A stretch of DNA of 14,172 nucleotides from Spirochaetota bacterium (GTDB lineage: Bacteria; Spirochaetota; UBA4802; UB4802): NCBI GenBank assembly GCA_018399855.1, contig JAGYNX010000025.1, forward strand, positions 1 to 14,172, given 5' to 3'. Of this stretch, positions 1-6,832 are shown piece by piece; within the stretch, counting starts at the first letter, position 1, and each line of letters opens with the position of its first letter. The notes beneath the pieces were generated by a model. That model had not been told where the DNA came from, made no database searches, and saw nothing but the letters and a program-made list of their open reading frames with translations. The position numbers were made by a program, and so were the translations under genes.

Positions 1-565
1 CCGGTACTATCAGTGTACTAAGACTTCTTACATGCCTTCTTGCCGCACTTCGTTTCCTTCGTTTGGCAATACCATTTACGCCCTGTACGCTTCTTATTTG
101 TGTCATGCACTATCGCATCTCGAAAGTATATCCTGCGTACCCGGATATACCCGCCGGGGTTTTATACCGGTACCCTTGAAACGGTTTTCAGGGATGGAGC
201 GTGTAAGACCTCCCGGGTTCCCGGGTAACCCTCTTCTGCATTTGCCCTGCTCTCGGACTCCGGCGGAATCTTCCATCTCAGGTATCTACTCGATGGTTGA
301 TGCTGTCCCCGTACCACAGAAAATCAGAGACTTCCACGATCATCAGTATTTCGGAGCTCTATCACACGGCTTTTGCAGTCGCTGTGTACGCTTCACACAC
401 CAGATCGCCCTGACGCATGCAACACTCGCTTCCGGCTGTGTACCAGACTTTACCGGGTGGGATTTGCACCCACCGGGTTACTCATTGAAATTTCAAAGAA
501 TCTATATTCTTTTCCCAATCAACCGGGCTTTTCCCGGCGCGATCTGTGCCCCTGTGGTGAATCCG
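1..565 (-). mobile_element. Gene-free segment, candidate 5' ribozyme part of a group II intron
   Basis: I see no credible gene here. Plus-strand frames are open for long stretches, but the peptides are rich in Pro, Cys, His and Arg and look like translated structured RNA. Read on the minus strand, the segment starts near 544 with GCGCCGGG and a CCGGG/CCCGG hairpin (523-537). It continues with a hairpin of arms GGTGGG and CCCACC (456-474) whose loop strand reads GGGTGCAAATCCC. That phrase resembles the GGGTGCAAGTCCC found near the 5' end of many bacterial group II introns. A 5' ribozyme segment of about 550 bases before the maturase gene is usual, so a maturase would lie beyond position 1. No domain V is visible. 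The alternative is a conserved non-coding part of an insertion element. The family call is from memory and uncertain. Confidence 0.4.
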
Positions 566-1078
566 TTACTTATAGTAATGCATAAATTGCAGTCTTCTGA
601 TGACAGGACCCGCGAGCCAGCCGAGGTAGCGGATGGCGTAGTAGTTGAATTTCAGGTCTATCAATTCTATCATGTTGCCATCGGGATCTTCGAGAAACAC
701 CCATTCGTTTCCGTCGGTCTTCTGGGGCTCGCATAAGAATTTTACACCCTTTTCTGACAGCTTTTTGTACCATTTTTTTACGTTACGTACATCAAAGGTA
801 AGGTGGGTTGGGCCAATCCTGTTCCAGCATACTCGTTCAGGTGGCAGTGACGGGGTAAACTGAAATATCTCGATAACACCACCTTTTGGCGCTTTCAGAA
901 AGCCCAGCTTCAGCTTCGTGTTTTTAAGATTATACAGACTGTATAGTTCATTGACTTCTTCGCTGCTCATCTCCTGCTCCGCAATAAGCGGAAACCTGAA
1001 CATTTCCCAGTACCACTTTACGGCTTTCTCGAAATCAACAACTGTGAGGCCCACATGACTCAATGATCGCGGTTTCAT
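566..1078 (-). CDS. VOC-fold (glyoxalase/bleomycin-resistance superfamily) metalloprotein
   Basis: This 170-residue protein has the two beta-alpha-beta-beta-beta modules of the vicinal oxygen chelate superfamily. The likely metal ligands are all present: His8 in SHVGLTV, Glu70 in GVIEIF, His92 in THLTFDV and Glu138 in MIELID, preceded by the usual EDPDGN. It should therefore be an active metal-dependent enzyme such as a lyase, isomerase or dioxygenase; the substrate cannot be read from sequence. About 30 C-terminal residues (roughly 141-170) extend past the fold and are rich in aromatic and basic residues. The start is supported by ACAGGAGGGTGT directly before ATG. It follows the SCP2/transketolase operon in the same direction, but an intrinsic terminator at 1161-1192 lies between, so it is probably transcribed separately. 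Its stop codon lies about 20 bases from the candidate mobile segment. Confidence 0.8.
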   Translation of the reverse strand: MKPRSLSHVGLTVVDFEKAVKWYWEMFRFPLIAEQEMSSEEVNELYSLYNLKNTKLKLGFLKAPKGGVIEIFQFTPSLPPERVCWNRIGPTHLTFDVRNVKKWYKKLSEKGVKFLCEPQKTDGNEWVFLEDPDGNMIELIDLKFNYYAIRYLGWLAGPVIRRLQFMHYYK

Positions 1079-1160
1079 ACACCCTCCTGTAAAAAAACTT
1101 TTCTATTCGTTTACTCTGTATCTCAGCGTCTCTGTGTTTATTCCTTTTCCCTGGAAATCA

Positions 1161-1192
1161 TAAAAAGCAGGCTGCGGTGGTGTGCCGCAGCC
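1161..1192 (-). terminator. Rho-independent terminator of the SCP2/transketolase operon
   Basis: On the minus strand an 8-bp GC-rich stem, GGCTGCGG with CCGCAGCC (1192-1170), closes a 7-nt loop and is followed by TGCTTTTTA. It lies 30 bases past the stop of the second SCP2-like gene, which fits an operon end. Confidence 0.85.
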
Positions 1193-1221
1193 ATTGGAGG
1201 TTTGACAGTGCAATACGTCTT

Positions 1222-2001
1222 TCATGATGCCAGGTCGCCAACCATGTTCATGTAGGAACCGATCTCCTTGCCGTATTCAGGTGACCCTTCGATCACCAGC
1301 ACCTGGTTCAGTGATGCTTCCATCATGTCGGTTGTCTGAAGCAATATTCCAAGCGCGCCCTCCACGCTGTCAAATTTCATCTCCACGAAGGGTTTGGAAC
1401 GGGTATAACGTCCCCTGCCCGCCTTGGACTTTCCCGCTTTCACACGCAGATATGACGCGATATCTGTGTCATTTACCGACCACGCGAACACCCGGTCGGG
1501 ACTTTTTTTCGTGAATTCGGATATTTCAGGGTGCCCCGCCTTGTTCAGCTGGCTTATCCCCAGCGGTAGAAGGTAGAGCATCATGCGAACCATGAGTTCT
1601 TTGTCTTCCTGCTTTTTTGGCGGGGTTGTGCGGCCGATTATCTTCAGGGCGAGCATAAGCTTGAGCACCTTGGTGAACAACCCGAAGTTTGAGAAGATCC
1701 CGCTGATCTTCGGCAAAGCCGGTTTTCCCGCGAAGAAGGCGTTCATCTTACCCACACTTGGGAAAGAGAAGGTGATATCGGGATCATCTAAAATGCCTGG
1801 TTTTACTTCCAGGTCTCCATCTGTGAATCTCATGAAACCACCCACGTCCCCCTCCTCGTCTTTTGCGACAAATTGTGCGGTGCCGGATACTCCCTGGTAT
1901 TTCTTTGCCATCTCGGGACGTTCCTGCAGAATCACCTTCGTCAATGGTAACGCTGCCTGTAAAAATATTCGTGACGCGAAAAGTTCGTTCTGTGTTGCCA
2001 T
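1222..2001 (-). CDS. SCP2-like (sterol carrier protein 2 fold) protein, downstream copy
   Basis: This 259-residue protein has two regions resembling SCP2 lipid-binding domains. Residues about 38-95 show the pattern (GTAQFVAKDEEG, then FMRFTDGDLEVKPGI, DPDITFSF, and a helix with NAFFAGKPALPKISG). The second region, about 170-257, has FAWSVNDTD, KPFVEMKFDSVEGALGILL and a last helical stretch. SCP2 domains hold acyl or isoprenoid lipids in a hydrophobic tunnel, so a carrier or substrate-presenting role is likely. No signal peptide is seen, so it should be cytoplasmic. The start codon lies 3 bases after the transketolase C-half stop, with GAGGTG inside that gene as ribosome binding site, so translation is probably coupled. 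It is the last gene of the operon. It is distantly similar in build to the protein at 5283-6044. The lipid bound is unknown, and SCP2 assignment of the first half is weaker. Confidence 0.7.
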   Translation of the reverse strand: MATQNELFASRIFLQAALPLTKVILQERPEMAKKYQGVSGTAQFVAKDEEGDVGGFMRFTDGDLEVKPGILDDPDITFSFPSVGKMNAFFAGKPALPKISGIFSNFGLFTKVLKLMLALKIIGRTTPPKKQEDKELMVRMMLYLLPLGISQLNKAGHPEISEFTKKSPDRVFAWSVNDTDIASYLRVKAGKSKAGRGRYTRSKPFVEMKFDSVEGALGILLQTTDMMEASLNQVLVIEGSPEYGKEIGSYMNMVGDLAS

Positions 2002-2004
2002 AGG

Positions 2005-3018
2005 CTACACCTCGTCTTCCCAGTCTTCGTCTTCTTCAAAGTCTTTGCCCATGATCTCCCGCACTTTTGCCAGGATACCGTTGGTGTCAAAACCATAATG
2101 ATTCTGCAGGTCTTCAGGGAGCCCTATGATGGCGTATTCGTCGGGTATACCCACTTTCTCAAATGCGCACCCCTTGCCGCTTTCAACAATAACATCGGCT
2201 ACCGCGCTGCCAAGACCGCCCATAATGTTGTGGTCTTCGAAGGTAACGATCCGGCGGGTTTCCTGTACGGCTTTGATGATCGCTTCTTTATCAATGGGCT
2301 TGATGGTGTGCATATTGATAACGCGAACGCTGAGACCATCTTCTTTCTCGAGTATGTTGGCAGCATCCGCCGCGTTATAGGCGGCAACCCCGCAGGCTAT
2401 AACTGTAATGTCGGTACCGGGATGAAGTTCAACCGCCTTGCCTATCTCGAATCCGTAATCACTCTTCTCGTAGAGCTGCTTGTCAAAACCCCTGTTGATA
2501 CGAATGTAGACTGGACCCTTATAATTGTAGGCAGCCTGCACCGCGTTAGCGGTCTCGATGCCGTCAGCCGGCGCGATAACCGTCATATTGGCAAACGAAC
2601 GCATGATGGCCAGGTCTTCGGTACAATGATGTGTGGTACCGGCCTGGCCGAATGATGTTCCTGCATGGGTAGCGATTATCTTCACATTCAGGTTCTGGTA
2701 GGCAATGTCTGTGCGCACCTGTTCTGCCGCACGCATTGAGGCGAACACGGCAAATGTTGACACAAAAGGTGTGAGGCCAGACTTTGCAAGCCCCGCTGCC
2801 ATACCGAACATGTTCTGCTCAGCTATACCAACGTTGAAAAAGCGGTCCGGGTGCTTTGCAGCCAGTTGGCCTATCTTTGTTGACTTGGCAAGGTCGGCCG
2901 ACAGTCCTACGATATCGTTATTCTTTTCGGCAAGTTCGATAAGCACCTTGCCGTAGATCTCCGCCGTTGACATGTTGGCGGTATCTTCTATGGTATATGT
3001 TAATCCATCTGCAGCCAT
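2005..3018 (-). CDS. Transketolase-like ThDP enzyme, C-terminal subunit
   Basis: This 337-residue protein carries the pyrimidine-binding and C-terminal domains of a split transketolase. The pyrimidine-binding signature GIAEQN is at 64-69; Glu67 is the conserved residue that activates the ThDP cofactor. Other family segments are ADLAKST (41-47), FVSTFAVF (85-92), a histidine pair in GTTHHCTEDLAIMR (127-140), VIAPAD (147-152) and the substrate-side IRINRG (172-177). Residues after about 200 form the regulatory-type C-terminal domain (TVIACG, VRVINMHTIKPID, GGLGSAV). The tail is very acidic (DFEEDEDWEDEV). With the N-half encoded 25 bases upstream it should form a heterotetramer that moves two-carbon ketol groups from ketose phosphates to aldehydes. 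A GAGGAGG ribosome binding site precedes ATG. The aldehyde acceptor need not be the pentose-phosphate one, given the neighbours. Confidence 0.9.
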   Translation of the reverse strand: MAADGLTYTIEDTANMSTAEIYGKVLIELAEKNNDIVGLSADLAKSTKIGQLAAKHPDRFFNVGIAEQNMFGMAAGLAKSGLTPFVSTFAVFASMRAAEQVRTDIAYQNLNVKIIATHAGTSFGQAGTTHHCTEDLAIMRSFANMTVIAPADGIETANAVQAAYNYKGPVYIRINRGFDKQLYEKSDYGFEIGKAVELHPGTDITVIACGVAAYNAADAANILEKEDGLSVRVINMHTIKPIDKEAIIKAVQETRRIVTFEDHNIMGGLGSAVADVIVESGKGCAFEKVGIPDEYAIIGLPEDLQNHYGFDTNGILAKVREIMGKDFEEDEDWEDEV

Positions 3019-3042
3019 TATATTCCTCCTCTTTTCAACTGT

Positions 3043-3885
3043 TTATATCTCGCAGTAGTAGTTATCGATGCATTCCTTGCACTCGGTCACTTTCTCCGAA
3101 TCAAGACCACCATAATGCCACTGGTAATTATCTTCCATGAAGCCGACGCACTTTCCTTTCACTGTATTTGCTATGATTACCACTGGGCCACTCTCTTCGG
3201 CTATGGCAAAGTCGATGGCGTCTACAAGCTGGTTATAGTCATGGCCATCCACCTCTTTTACTATAAAGCCAAATGCCTTCCACTTGTCCACGAATGGCTC
3301 CAGTTTCATAACATCTTCTGTTGGTCCGTCGATCATCATGCGGTTACGGTCAATAATGGTAATCATATTGGTTACCTTGAAATGACTGGCTGCCATGGCT
3401 GCTTCCCACACAGACCCCTCATCACATTCACCGTCACCAAGCAGGCAGTAGGTAAGCCACTTCTTTCCCTGAAGCCTGGCGCCCAGTGCAAGCCCGAGTG
3501 CTATGGGCAGCCCGTGTCCCAGTGAACCGGTTGATACGTCAACACCTGGAACCTTGTTTCCATCAAGATGCATTCCAAGCCTGGAATGGGTATGGTTGAA
3601 TTCCTTAAGCATGTCAAAAGGGAAATACCCCTTGTCGGCAAGCACCGGGGCGTATCCAACTCCCGCGTGTCCCTTGCTCATTACGAAACGGTCCCGATCA
3701 TCCCACTGTGGTTTGGACGGATCGATATTCAGGTATTTATAGTACATTAGCACCATGATCTCCATCATGCTAAGGGACCCGCCCACATGCCCCCCTCCTG
3801 CCCAGTACACCGTGTCGATGGTGTCCTTGCGCAGCTGGCACGCCTTTTTGTTGAATTCTTGTATTTCCTGTTCGGTAAGCGCCAT
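3043..3885 (-). CDS. Transketolase-like ThDP enzyme, N-terminal subunit
   Basis: This 280-residue protein is the ThDP diphosphate-binding half of a split transketolase. Visible motifs are GGHVGGSLS (31-39, His33 a usual active-site histidine), SKGHA (70-74), GSLGHGL (120-126) and the ThDP/Mg signature GDGECDEGSVWEA (150-162) ending at DRN (179-181). NRMMIDGPTED follows where household enzymes commonly have an N-x-x-x-x-DG stretch. The C-terminus has a small cysteine cluster: Cys269, Cys272 and Cys278 in CKECIDNYYC, which I do not recall as a family feature. The start is well supported by GGAGGAGG six bases before ATG. It is the third gene of the operon, 68 bases after the aminotransferase stop and 24 bases before the C-half. 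Split transketolases next to class III aminotransferases also occur in surface-polysaccharide loci, so a specialised sugar is a reasonable alternative to central metabolism. Confidence 0.9.
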   Translation of the reverse strand: MALTEQEIQEFNKKACQLRKDTIDTVYWAGGGHVGGSLSMMEIMVLMYYKYLNIDPSKPQWDDRDRFVMSKGHAGVGYAPVLADKGYFPFDMLKEFNHTHSRLGMHLDGNKVPGVDVSTGSLGHGLPIALGLALGARLQGKKWLTYCLLGDGECDEGSVWEAAMAASHFKVTNMITIIDRNRMMIDGPTEDVMKLEPFVDKWKAFGFIVKEVDGHDYNQLVDAIDFAIAEESGPVVIIANTVKGKCVGFMEDNYQWHYGGLDSEKVTECKECIDNYYCEI

Positions 3886-3921
3886 AGGTATCCTCCTCCA
3901 TGTAATATAACATTTTCAGCA

Positions 3922-3939
3922 TATGGTCATATGACCATA
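3922..3939. promoter_or_regulatory. Perfect 18-bp palindrome between aminotransferase and transketolase genes
   Basis: TATGGTCAT followed directly by ATGACCATA is its own reverse complement. It lies in the only long gap of the operon (69 bases) between the aminotransferase stop and the transketolase N-half ribosome binding site. There is no T-tract, so it is not an intrinsic terminator. It could bind a dimeric regulator or form an mRNA processing or stabilising stem. The role is inferred. Confidence 0.45.
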
Positions 3940-3953
3940 AAAGTCAAAACAGA

Positions 3954-5267
3954 TTAATACTCGTCACCATATTTTTTCTTTACCGCCTTGAATGCCTCAT
4001 CAGCGATATCCAGTGTTTTTTTGATGTCTGTATCGGTATGTGCCGCCGAGATAAACCAGTTATGATGGGATGTGAAGTAGGCACCTCGCCGCGTGGCCTC
4101 GGCGCACCAGTCCTGGTGCAGCATCATGCTGGGATCGTTGGTGATACGCAGGGTGGGCATTGATGCCATGCCGCTTACCTTCATATCGTAGCCATACCCG
4201 TCTGCCATCTTCGCAATCCCGTCCCACAGCTTCTTTCCCTGCTTTATCATCACCCTGGGGGCGTTGATCTTCTTCATCTCTTTCATACAGGCAATTGCCG
4301 CTGCCATGGGCACTGACGAAAACCAGTAGCTTCCGGTGTAGAACACCTTGGCAGCATAGGTCTTCAGTTCTTCACGCCCCACAAGGGCAGAAATGGGATA
4401 GCCGTTGCCGATGGCCTTGCAGTAACAGGCCAGGTCGGGTTTGAAACCGAAATACTCGTGTGAGCCCCGCATATCAATCCTGAAACCACAGCGAACGTCG
4501 TCGATGATAAGAACGATACCCTCACGATCACATATCTGCCGTATCTTCTGCCAGTAGCCATCCGCGGGCAACTCGCTGTCACCGAACGTAGGGTGATGGT
4601 AAGGAGTTGCGAGAAATGCCGCTATCTCTCCCCTGTGCTGGCTGACGGCGTTTTCGACCTGTTGTATATTATTCCAGTCCACATACACGTTGCTGGCACA
4701 GTCCTGTTCCACCACGCCGTAATGTCCGGGCCCCTGCATCCACGATGAAACCCCGTGATAGCCACCCTTCACCAGCATCATCTTTGTTCGGCCTGTGGCA
4801 GCACGGGCAAGCATTATTGACTGGTTCACCACGTCGCCACCGTTCTTGGCGAAAAATGCCCAGTCGGCGGCGGTGTTCAGGTCTACCAGCTGCTCGGCAA
4901 GTTCAACCATCTCCCTGGTGGGAGCGGTAATACAGTTTCCCCTCTTCAACTGTTTCATGGCAGCCTGGTCTACCCCCGGGTGATTATAGCCCAGCACCAT
5001 GGGACCATAGGCACACATGTAATCGATGAATTCGTTGCCATCCACGTCCCAGAAATGCGAACCCTTCGCTCTTTCAGCATAGAAAGGATAGCTTGTTGCC
5101 GGTATCAACGGGGCCGGGCTGAAGTGACCGTAAATCCCGCAGGGAATTACCTTCAGTGCTCTTTGAAACAATTTTTGCGAGTTCTTGAATGTATATGTTT
5201 TTAAAGATTTCTTCTTTGCGGTGGTTTTTTTCGCGGTAGTTTTTGTTGATCTTGTCTGAGATTTCAT
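3954..5267 (-). CDS. Class III PLP aminotransferase, glutamate-1-semialdehyde-aminomutase-like
   Basis: This 437-residue protein is a fold-type I class III aminotransferase. Lys284 in CYCKAIGNGYPISALVG should bind PLP, Asp256 or Asp257 in IIDDVRCGFR contacts the pyridine nitrogen, and Tyr170-His171 (GGYHG) stack on the ring. KNGGDVV (141-147) replaces the usual S-G-T/S-E-A phosphate-binding segment, as in sugar- and natural-product-type members. The segment GSYWFSSVPMAA (312-323) departs from the usual T-x-S-G-N-P-L-A, so the substrate pocket is likely altered. The first about 29 residues are a Lys/Thr/Ser-rich extension (for example KTTAKKTTAKKK) absent from the core fold. Start: ATG at 5267, eight bases after GAGGGG; a GTG nine bases earlier is too close to that site. 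It lies 15 bases after the first SCP2-like gene. It probably aminates a ketone or aldehyde made by the adjacent transketolase pair; it is not likely to be hemL itself. Confidence 0.85.
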   Translation of the reverse strand: MKSQTRSTKTTAKKTTAKKKSLKTYTFKNSQKLFQRALKVIPCGIYGHFSPAPLIPATSYPFYAERAKGSHFWDVDGNEFIDYMCAYGPMVLGYNHPGVDQAAMKQLKRGNCITAPTREMVELAEQLVDLNTAADWAFFAKNGGDVVNQSIMLARAATGRTKMMLVKGGYHGVSSWMQGPGHYGVVEQDCASNVYVDWNNIQQVENAVSQHRGEIAAFLATPYHHPTFGDSELPADGYWQKIRQICDREGIVLIIDDVRCGFRIDMRGSHEYFGFKPDLACYCKAIGNGYPISALVGREELKTYAAKVFYTGSYWFSSVPMAAAIACMKEMKKINAPRVMIKQGKKLWDGIAKMADGYGYDMKVSGMASMPTLRITNDPSMMLHQDWCAEATRRGAYFTSHHNWFISAAHTDTDIKKTLDIADEAFKAVKKKYGDEY

Positions 5268-5282
5268 GATAATCACCCCTCG

Positions 5283-6044
5283 TTATGATAAATAATGCGA
5301 TATCCTGTCCAGCACCGGGCCCAGGGCATCAAGGTACTGTATACGCCCCCTCATCTGGATAGCACCGGAAGCAATAGCGCTGAACGCGTCAATCTTACCG
5401 TTGAGCAGATCGTTTGCCACCGTCATGTCGGAAAACAGCATGACAGAGGTTGCTTTTTTCTCTTCACTTTTCATTATATTATAATCACCGTTGCTTACTT
5501 CCATCTGAACCGCCGGGCCGTCCGGAAGCACTTTCATCATCATCACACAGTCATCCAGCTTATGTGCCACGATCTGTCCCAGTTCGTCGTGCTGTAATAA
5601 TTCTTTTGAAGCGTAAAAAGCGGTATCGATGGTCATCTTCGTATTTACCGCAAGAAAGCTTTTCTTTTTCAAAAGATCATCGGTGGGTTTCATGTAATAT
5701 TCCAGCCTGTCGGTGAGCTTCGGAAAGTCTTTCAAGAGAAAACCCAGCTTAGTAAATCCCTTCAATGGTATAGGATTACCATTCCCATCGAACATCTTGT
5801 TGCAGTGTTCGGGAGATAAGAAAAAGAGTTTGATGGAAGGATGTTTAAACTTTCCCTGCCCCACAGTACACTTACCGTTTTTAAACGCAATGTAGGCCTT
5901 CGGGCCGCCTTTTACGCTGAATTGAATAGATATATTCCAGTCCCTTGTCAATTCTGCCATCTCTTTATCCATGACAGTCAGCTCTTCGAGGTTCTGCAAT
6001 ACGGCATAAAGGTTTAAATGTGATTTTACCAGTTCATAACTCAT
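5283..6044 (-). CDS. SCP2-like lipid-binding protein, first gene of the operon
   Basis: This 253-residue protein contains a convincing SCP2 domain at about 168-250: MEVSNGDYNIMKS, ATSVMLFSDMTVANDLLNGK, then AIASGAIQMRGRIQYLDALG, the typical closing strand and helix. An earlier region (37-118, ISIQFSVKGG, YIAFKNGKCTVGQG, IKLFFLSPEHCNKMF) follows the same strand-turn-strand pattern and ends in a helical part, so the protein looks like a degenerate tandem. A lipid or isoprenoid carrier role is expected. The start at 6044 has AAAGGAG eight bases upstream. A longer in-frame reading to 6107 is excluded because that ATG overlaps the promoter -10 hexamer. It has a relative at the other end of the operon (1222-2001). 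Confidence 0.75.
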   Translation of the reverse strand: MSYELVKSHLNLYAVLQNLEELTVMDKEMAELTRDWNISIQFSVKGGPKAYIAFKNGKCTVGQGKFKHPSIKLFFLSPEHCNKMFDGNGNPIPLKGFTKLGFLLKDFPKLTDRLEYYMKPTDDLLKKKSFLAVNTKMTIDTAFYASKELLQHDELGQIVAHKLDDCVMMMKVLPDGPAVQMEVSNGDYNIMKSEEKKATSVMLFSDMTVANDLLNGKIDAFSAIASGAIQMRGRIQYLDALGPVLDRISHYLS

Positions 6045-6089
6045 CACTGCCGCTCCTTTATAATGAAATAATTTCCCGTCATCTTCGTC

Positions 6090-6105
6090 GAGTGAGCACT
6101 TACTC
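6090..6105. promoter_or_regulatory. Imperfect palindrome at the operon transcription start, candidate operator
   Basis: On the minus strand GAGTAAGTGCTCACTC matches its reverse complement at 12 of 16 positions. It begins just past the -10 hexamer and covers the expected transcription start. This position suits a repressor site, but no regulator gene is adjacent. Confidence 0.35.
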
Positions 6106-6106
6106 A

Positions 6107-6135
6107 TTTATAAAACCAGTATCATTATATGTCAA
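6107..6135 (-). promoter_or_regulatory. Sigma70-like promoter of the SCP2/aminotransferase/transketolase operon
   Basis: On the minus strand TTGACA (6135-6130) is separated by 17 bases from TATAAA (6112-6107), one base off each consensus spacing and sequence optimum. Transcription would start near 6100, giving a leader of about 55 bases before the ATG at 6044. Confidence 0.8.
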
Positions 6136-6274
6136 TAAAAAAAATAAAATTTACGGTTTTGTGAGAAACACAGGTCGGTATAGTAATGCTTCAGCTTTTC
6201 TGAAGAAACAAATGCTGCTTGCACACTATGTCATTATACTGCAGAATGAGCATTATTTTCAACAGGGTACACGC

Positions 6275-6820
6275 ATGCACATACGACACACAACAGCAGA
6301 AGATGAACCACGTATCATCCGAATACACCTTGAAGCCTTCGGCCAGCAACATGGCCCTGAGGTTGCAGGCCTGGCAAAAGACCTGCTGCATGACCAAACC
6401 GCCCACCCCCTGCTGTCACTTGCGGCAGAGCAAAACGGTGAACTGGTGGGACACGTTCTGTTCAGCAGGGCAGAGCTTGCAGAAGCCGGGCAGCCTGTAT
6501 CTGTCCGTATCCTTGCACCCCTTGCCGTAGTTCCTGAGCACCAGCATAGCGGGGTTGGCACCCTTTTGATCAGCCACGCCCTTGAAACCCTGCGACTAGA
6601 AGGGGTCGACCTGGTGTTTGTACTGGGACATCCCGATTATTATCCACGTTCGGGATTTACACCCGCCGGTGTGCGGGGACTGGAAGCGCCCTACCCCATA
6701 CCTGATAAAGATGCCGATGCCTGGATGGTGCAAGAGCTGCGACCCGGTATACTGGGTAGCATACAGGGCACCGTGCGATGCTGCGAAGCACTGGATAAGC
6801 CCGAGCACTGGAGGGAATAA
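6275..6820 (+). CDS. GNAT N-acetyltransferase, YhbS-type
   Basis: This 181-residue protein is a GCN5-related N-acetyltransferase of the YhbS type (COG3153). It starts MHIRHTTAEDEPRI, the usual first strand. VGHVLFS (58-64) is strand 4, and ILAPLAVVPEHQHSGVGTLLI (79-99) holds the acetyl-CoA pyrophosphate loop, here Q-H-S-G-V-G. The family hallmark VLGHPDYYPRSGF lies at 116-128. It should acetylate a small amine or an N-terminus using acetyl-CoA in the cytoplasm; the acceptor is unknown. The start at 6275 fits the domain and has only a weak ribosome binding site (CAGGG). A longer in-frame reading to 6020 is rejected because it crosses the divergent promoter and gene. The membrane protein gene follows after nine bases, so they probably share a transcript. 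Confidence 0.85.
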   Translation: MHIRHTTAEDEPRIIRIHLEAFGQQHGPEVAGLAKDLLHDQTAHPLLSLAAEQNGELVGHVLFSRAELAEAGQPVSVRILAPLAVVPEHQHSGVGTLLISHALETLRLEGVDLVFVLGHPDYYPRSGFTPAGVRGLEAPYPIPDKDADAWMVQELRPGILGSIQGTVRCCEALDKPEHWRE

Positions 6821-6832
6821 AGGATATTATTG

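Noticed and set aside
456..474. T-arm-like hairpin suggesting a tRNA
   Set aside because: The stem and GTGCAAATCC loop are tRNA-like, but no acceptor, D or anticodon arms surround it on either strand.
32..736. Long plus-strand open frame of about 234 codons
   Set aside because: It has no ribosome binding site, odd composition, and its last third runs antisense through the well-supported VOC gene.
1090..1140. Dispersed repeat near CTCAGCGTCTCTGTG
   Set aside because: It looks like a phrase repeated in some genomes, but only one copy is in this window, so it cannot be supported here.
566..1221. VOC gene as sixth member of the SCP2/transketolase operon
   Set aside because: A strong intrinsic terminator (1161-1192) separates them; a functional link remains possible but is not supported by transcription signals.
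6045..6107. Upstream in-frame start for the first SCP2-like protein
   Set aside because: The ATG at 6107 overlaps the -10 box and lacks a ribosome binding site; 6044 has AAAGGAG at good spacing.
6020..6274. 85-codon N-terminal extension of the GNAT protein
   Set aside because: It crosses the divergent promoter and gene start, and the family begins at MHIRHTT.
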